A DNA stretch of 64,000 nt, taken from Bradyrhizobium sp. PSBB068 (lineage in GTDB: Bacteria; Pseudomonadota; Alphaproteobacteria; Rhizobiales; Xanthobacteraceae). Location of the stretch: NCBI GenBank assembly GCA_016839165.1, contig CP069300.1, positions 4,402,001-4,466,000 on the forward strand, in the 5' to 3' direction. The translations under genes were made by a program, and so were the position numbers. Shown piece by piece: positions 60,674 to 64,000 of this stretch. Within the stretch, counting starts at the first letter, position 1. Each line of letters starts with the position of its first letter. Below the pieces are notes generated by a model. The model ran no database searches. It saw only the letters and a program-made list of their open reading frames with translations, and was not told the DNA's origin.

Positions 60674-62084
60674 GCCGAAAGCGGACGCCATCACGTCGCT
60701 GCACGATCTCTCGGCCGTCGACCTGCTCGCCGGCTATCGTGCCAAGCAGTTCTCGCCGTCCGAGGTGCTCGAGGAAATCATCTCCCAGGTCGCGACCTGG
60801 GAGCCGCACATCAAGGCGCTGTATCTGTACGACCCCGACGGGGCGCGGAAGGTCGCCAAGGCCGCGACCGAGCGCTGGCAGCAGGCCGAGCCGGCCGGCA
60901 CGCTCGACGGCGTGCCCGTCACCATTAAGGACAATGTCGCGACCAAGGGCCAGCCGGTGCCGCTCGGCAGCGCCAGTGTCAAGCTCGCGCCGGCGGAGAA
61001 GGATGCGCCGCCTGCCGCGCGGCTGCGCGAAGCCGGCTGCGTGATCTTCTCCAAGACCACGATGCCGGACTACGGCATGCTGTCGTCGGGACTGTCGTCG
61101 TTCCATCCCCTCACCCGCAATCCCTGGGATGTCAGCAAAAACCCCGGCGGCTCGAGCTCCGGCGCGGGCGCCGCCGGTGCTGCCGGTTACGGCCCGCTGC
61201 ATCTCGGCACCGATATCGGCGGCTCGGTGCGGCTGCCGGCCTCCTGGTGCGGCCTCGTCGCGCTGAAGCCGAGCCTCGGCCGCGTGCCGATCGACCCGCC
61301 CTATGTCGGCCGCGTCGCGGGGCCGATGACCCGCACCGTCGACGACGCCGCGCTGATGATGAGCGTGCTGTCGCGCCCGGATCGCCGCGACGGCATGAGC
61401 CTGCCGGCGCTTGAGGTGAACTGGAAGGCGCTGGAGAAATCGCCGCGCAAGCTGCGTATCGGGCTGATGCTCGATGCCGGCTCCGGCCAGAAGGTCGAGA
61501 AGGACGTTCGCGAAATCGCCGTCAAGGCGGCGAAGGCGTTCGAATCCGCCGGCGCCGTCATCACCGAGATCGACGGCATCCTGACGCCCGAGATGCTCGA
61601 AGGGCTCGACAATTTCTGGCGCGCGCGGACCTGGGACGAGCTGTCGAAATTGTCTGAGGCCGATCGCGGCAAGACGCTGCCCTATATCCTCAACTGGGCC
61701 GAGGCCGGCGCAAAACTCTCTGGCGTCGACGTGGTGCGCGGATTCAACCAGACGATGGCGATCCGCGCAGCCGCCGCAAAATTGTTCTGCGAGGTCGACT
61801 ACGTGATCTCGCCGGTGTCGCCGGTGGTGAACTTCCCGGCGGAATTCGCATCACCGCTCAACGATCCGGCAAAGCCGTTCGAGCACATCTGCTTTACCGT
61901 GCCGTGGAATATGTCGGAGAATCCTGCGTTGTCGATCAACGGCGGCTATGACAAGAAGGGCTTTCCGATCGGCGTCCAGATCATCGGCCGCCGCTTCGAC
62001 GATATCGGGGTGCTCGGCATGGGCAAGGCGTTCGAAGGCCTGCGTGGCCCGCAGAAGCCGTGGCCGACGCCGCCGAAGAAGTAG
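60666..62084 (+). CDS. Amidase (amidase-signature family)
   Basis: 472 residues from ATG 60666, overlapping the previous stop. The Ser-cisSer-Lys triad of the amidase signature family is visible: Lys in VPVTIKDNVATKGQPVPLGS, the cis-Ser in SKNPGGSSSGAGAAGAAG, and the nucleophile in GTDIGGSVRLPASWCG. It hydrolyses a linear amide to acid and ammonia. With two M20 enzymes and MlrC it completes an amide-cleaving set. A repeat element follows the stop. Confidence 0.93.
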   Translation: MHRPKADAITSLHDLSAVDLLAGYRAKQFSPSEVLEEIISQVATWEPHIKALYLYDPDGARKVAKAATERWQQAEPAGTLDGVPVTIKDNVATKGQPVPLGSASVKLAPAEKDAPPAARLREAGCVIFSKTTMPDYGMLSSGLSSFHPLTRNPWDVSKNPGGSSSGAGAAGAAGYGPLHLGTDIGGSVRLPASWCGLVALKPSLGRVPIDPPYVGRVAGPMTRTVDDAALMMSVLSRPDRRDGMSLPALEVNWKALEKSPRKLRIGLMLDAGSGQKVEKDVREIAVKAAKAFESAGAVITEIDGILTPEMLEGLDNFWRARTWDELSKLSEADRGKTLPYILNWAEAGAKLSGVDVVRGFNQTMAIRAAAAKLFCEVDYVISPVSPVVNFPAEFASPLNDPAKPFEHICFTVPWNMSENPALSINGGYDKKGFPIGVQIIGRRFDDIGVLGMGKAFEGLRGPQKPWPTPPKK

Positions 62085-62096
62085 ATACCTCCACTT

Positions 62097-62209
62097 GTCA
62101 TTCCAGGATGGCCCGAAGGGCTGGGCCCGGAATCCATTTCCCCGCAGGTCCGGCTGTGATTTGTGGAGCAATGGATTCCGGGCTCGCGCTTCGCGCGCCC
62201 CGGAATGAC
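62097..62209. repeat. Intergenic palindromic repeat, family A copy 3
   Basis: Starts GTCATTCCAGGATGGCCCG and ends CGCCCCGGAATGAC, with the inner pair CCCGGAATCCATT / AATGGATTCCGGG (13 bases). It is a full-length copy of the element seen at 865-966, and it separates the amidase from the enoyl-CoA hydratase gene. Confidence 0.85.
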
Positions 62210-62255
62210 GTGCTAGAGATCAATCAGAAACGAACGAAGGAAGGAAATCATCCCC

Positions 62256-63146
62256 ATGGCGTATGAGACGATCAAGTACGAGGTCGCCGAGCAGATCCTG
62301 ACCATCACGCTGAACCGGCCCGACAAGCTCAACGCCTTCAACGCCACGATGCAGCAGGAGCTGATCGACGCGTTTGACAAGGCCGACAAGGACGACGACG
62401 TCAGGGCGATCATCGTGACCGGCGAAGGCCGCGGCTTCTGCGCCGGCGCCGACCTCTCCTCCGGCGCGAACACATTCGACCGCGATGCGCGGCGCGGTCC
62501 GGTCAAGCGCAATGCCGACGGCAGCGTCGACTACAGCGATCCGCAGGTGCGCGACGGCGGCGGCCAGGTGACGCTGCGCATCTTCAAATGTCTGAAGCCG
62601 GTGATCGCCGCGGTGAATGGTCCCGCGGTCGGCATCGGCGTCACCATGCAGCTCGCGATGGATATCCGCATCGCCTCCGAGGCCGCGCGCTTCGGCTTCG
62701 TGTTCTCCCAGCGCGGCATCGTGCCGGAAGCCGCCTCGAGCTGGTTCCTGCCGCGCATCGTCGGCATCTCGCAGGCGCTGGAATGGTGCTATTCGGGCCG
62801 CGTCTTCCCGGCGCAGGAAGCGCTCGCCGGCCGGCTGGTCAGCAAGGTGGTGCCGCCGGAGGACCTGTTGCCGACCGCGCGTGCGCTCGCCAAGGAGTTC
62901 GCGGCCAAGACCGCGCCGGTGTCGGTGGCGCTGATCCGCCAGATGATGTGGCGCATGCTGGGCGCCGACGATCCGATGGAGGCGCACAAGGTCGACAGCC
63001 GCGGCATCTATGCCCGCGGCCGCTCCGAGGACGTCAAGGAAGGCGTGGTGTCGTTCCTGGAGAAGCGTCCCGCGCAGTTCAAGAACAAGGTCTCGTCCGA
63101 CATGCCCGACTATTTCCCATGGTGGCAAGAGCGCGACTATAAGTGA
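62256..63146 (+). CDS. Enoyl-CoA hydratase/isomerase family protein
   Basis: 296 residues from ATG 62256. Crotonase fold: ITLNRPDKLNAFNATMQQEL, IVTGEGRGFCAGADLSSG (oxyanion Gly-Ala-Asp), VIAAVNGPAVGIGVTMQLAM and the catalytic-Glu region RGIVPEAASSWFLPRIVG. Acts on a 2-enoyl-CoA, adding water; the substrate chain is unknown. Length is a little above the 260 typical because of an insert near ARRGPVKRNADGS. Its stop shares GTGA with the next gene start. Confidence 0.93.
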   Translation: MAYETIKYEVAEQILTITLNRPDKLNAFNATMQQELIDAFDKADKDDDVRAIIVTGEGRGFCAGADLSSGANTFDRDARRGPVKRNADGSVDYSDPQVRDGGGQVTLRIFKCLKPVIAAVNGPAVGIGVTMQLAMDIRIASEAARFGFVFSQRGIVPEAASSWFLPRIVGISQALEWCYSGRVFPAQEALAGRLVSKVVPPEDLLPTARALAKEFAAKTAPVSVALIRQMMWRMLGADDPMEAHKVDSRGIYARGRSEDVKEGVVSFLEKRPAQFKNKVSSDMPDYFPWWQERDYK

Positions 63147-63817
63147 GCGAACGGCGTCCCACGACGTCCACTTCCGACGGCGTCGTCCTGCTGCACGGCA
63201 TCAGCAGGACGGCGCGCTCGTTTCGCAGGATGGAGCTGGCGCTCGGCGATGCCGGCTTTGCCACCCTCAACCTCGACTATGACAGCCGGCGCAAGGCGCT
63301 CGATGCGCTGGCCGAGGATATTCATCCGGCGATCGATCGTTTCGCCGAAGGGCTCGACGGCTCGGTGCATTTCGTCTGTCATTCGATGGGCGGCCTGCTG
63401 GCCCGCGCGTACCTCGCACGACACCGCCCCGCGCAACTCGGTCGCGTCGTGATGCTGGGCACGCCGAACGGCGGTAGCGAGATCGCCGACCGCCTGAAGA
63501 ACCTCGCCGCGTATCGTGCGTTCTTCGGCTCGGCCGGCCAGCAGCTCGTTACCCGCCGCGATGCTGCGACCAGCGCGCTGTTGCCCGCAATCGATTATGA
63601 GGCCGGCATCATCGCCGGCAACCGCTCGGTCTATCCGATCACCTCGATGGCCCTGCCCCGTCCGCATGACGGACGGGTGTCGGTCGCCAACACCAGGCTC
63701 GACGGCATGGCGGATCACATCGTGATCCGCACCTCGCATCCCTGGCTGGTACGCAACAGGGAGGCGATCGCGCAGACGATCGCGTTCTTGCGGGAGGGAC
63801 GATTCAACACACCATAG
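63143..63817 (+). CDS. Alpha/beta hydrolase (triacylglycerol-lipase-like esterase)
   Basis: 224 residues from GTG 63143, overlapping the hydratase stop by 4 bases (GTGA). Lipase-type motifs: GVVLLHGISRTARSFRRMEL (oxyanion), nucleophile in HFVCHSMGGLLARAYLARH (G-H-S-M-G class), VMLGTPNGGSEIAD, and a distal catalytic His in GMADHIVIRTSH. Resembles small bacterial alpha/beta fold esterases. Likely co-translated with the hydratase; the substrate is unknown. Confidence 0.88.
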   Translation: MSERRPTTSTSDGVVLLHGISRTARSFRRMELALGDAGFATLNLDYDSRRKALDALAEDIHPAIDRFAEGLDGSVHFVCHSMGGLLARAYLARHRPAQLGRVVMLGTPNGGSEIADRLKNLAAYRAFFGSAGQQLVTRRDAATSALLPAIDYEAGIIAGNRSVYPITSMALPRPHDGRVSVANTRLDGMADHIVIRTSHPWLVRNREAIAQTIAFLREGRFNTP

Positions 63818-63820
63818 CGG

Positions 63821-63902
63821 TCATTGCGAGGAGCAAAGCGACGAAGCAATCCATCGCTCCGCATATCCGGCAGCATGGATTGCTTCGCTTCGTTCGCAAT
63901 GC
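63821..63902. repeat. Intergenic palindromic repeat, family B
   Basis: TCATTGCGAGGAGCAAAGCG at the start and CGCTTCGTTCGCAATG at the end are inverted relatives; the inner GAAGCAATCCAT / ATGGATTGCTTC is a perfect 12-bp dyad. A common element type between genes of Bradyrhizobium relatives; here it separates two convergent genes. Confidence 0.75.
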
Positions 63903-63906
63903 CGAA

Positions 63907-64000
63907 TTATTGCATCATCAGCGCCACCCGCCCGATCGCCTTGCGCTCGATCAACAGCCGCATCGCCTTCGCGTAGTCCTCCAGCGGCAGCCGGTGTGAG
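63907..64000 (-). CDS. Zinc-binding alcohol dehydrogenase/quinone oxidoreductase family, C-terminus (partial)
   Basis: The last 31 codons read HRLPLEDYAKAMRLLIERKA, then IGRVALMMQ and a stop at 63907. The pattern P-L-E-D-Y-A-x-A-M-x-x-L-x-x-R-K-A-I-G-R-V is the C-terminal helix and strand of NADPH:quinone-oxidoreductase-like members of the medium-chain dehydrogenase family. The rest lies beyond the window, so function beyond family cannot be stated. Confidence 0.75.
   Translation of the reverse strand, partial: SHRLPLEDYAKAMRLLIERKAIGRVALMMQ

Overview
The window reads as a chromosomal segment of a Bradyrhizobium-type alphaproteobacterium. The evidence is high GC, short RBS-led genes, a ROSE RNA thermometer in front of an hsp20/rpoH block, many GNAT/DUF families typical of Bradyrhizobiaceae, and several intergenic palindromic repeats of the kind scattered through Bradyrhizobium and Rhodopseudomonas genomes. 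No rRNA, CRISPR array, complete prophage or intact insertion sequence is visible. One tRNA gene (Leu, TAA) is present.

Layout. 1-5.5 kb: tail of an Orn/Lys/Arg decarboxylase, an acetyltransferase, dodecin, an HdeD-like membrane protein, an ornithine-cyclodeaminase homologue and pantothenate kinase. 5.6-9.2 kb: a three-gene molybdenum hydroxylase operon (FAD, 2Fe-2S and Mo subunits), followed by an orphan Tat-exported peptide-binding protein. 11.6-21.7 kb: an AraC regulator, a soluble PAS-PAS chemoreceptor, an SPFH protein, an SDR, and an adenylate cyclase/TolB/TPR protein between two copies of an intergenic element. 21.7-24.2 kb: a heat-shock operon, ROSE - hsp20 - two small related proteins - rpoH. 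24.4-30.5 kb: amidohydrolase, a cNMP-binding patatin, a truncated alcohol dehydrogenase, a double-PilZ protein, and a LapG-like cysteine protease with two striking dyads upstream. 30.6-34.0 kb: a patch with a frameshifted secreted protein, an MBOAT/SGNH acyltransferase pair and an integrase remnant, bracketed by a 28-bp near-identical direct repeat. 34-44.6 kb: ordinary housekeeping and hypothetical genes (gamma-carbonic anhydrase, cysE plus DUF3126, hydrolases, flavin monooxygenase). 44.8-46.7 kb: a phospholipase-D-like protein with a histone-H1-like tail.

47.5-62 kb is the most coherent region: a peptide and N-acyl/D-amino-acid scavenging locus. A divergent family-5 binding protein, three M20 metallohydrolases, a D-amino-acid-dehydrogenase-like flavoprotein preceded by a tandem glycine riboswitch, DppB/DppC permeases, a fused DppD-DppF ATPase, an MlrC/M81 metallopeptidase and an amidase are laid out in one direction. 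Together they suggest import of small, possibly D-residue-containing or N-acylated peptides, hydrolysis, and oxidative deamination under glycine control. The window ends with enoyl-CoA hydratase, an esterase and the end of a quinone-oxidoreductase-like gene.
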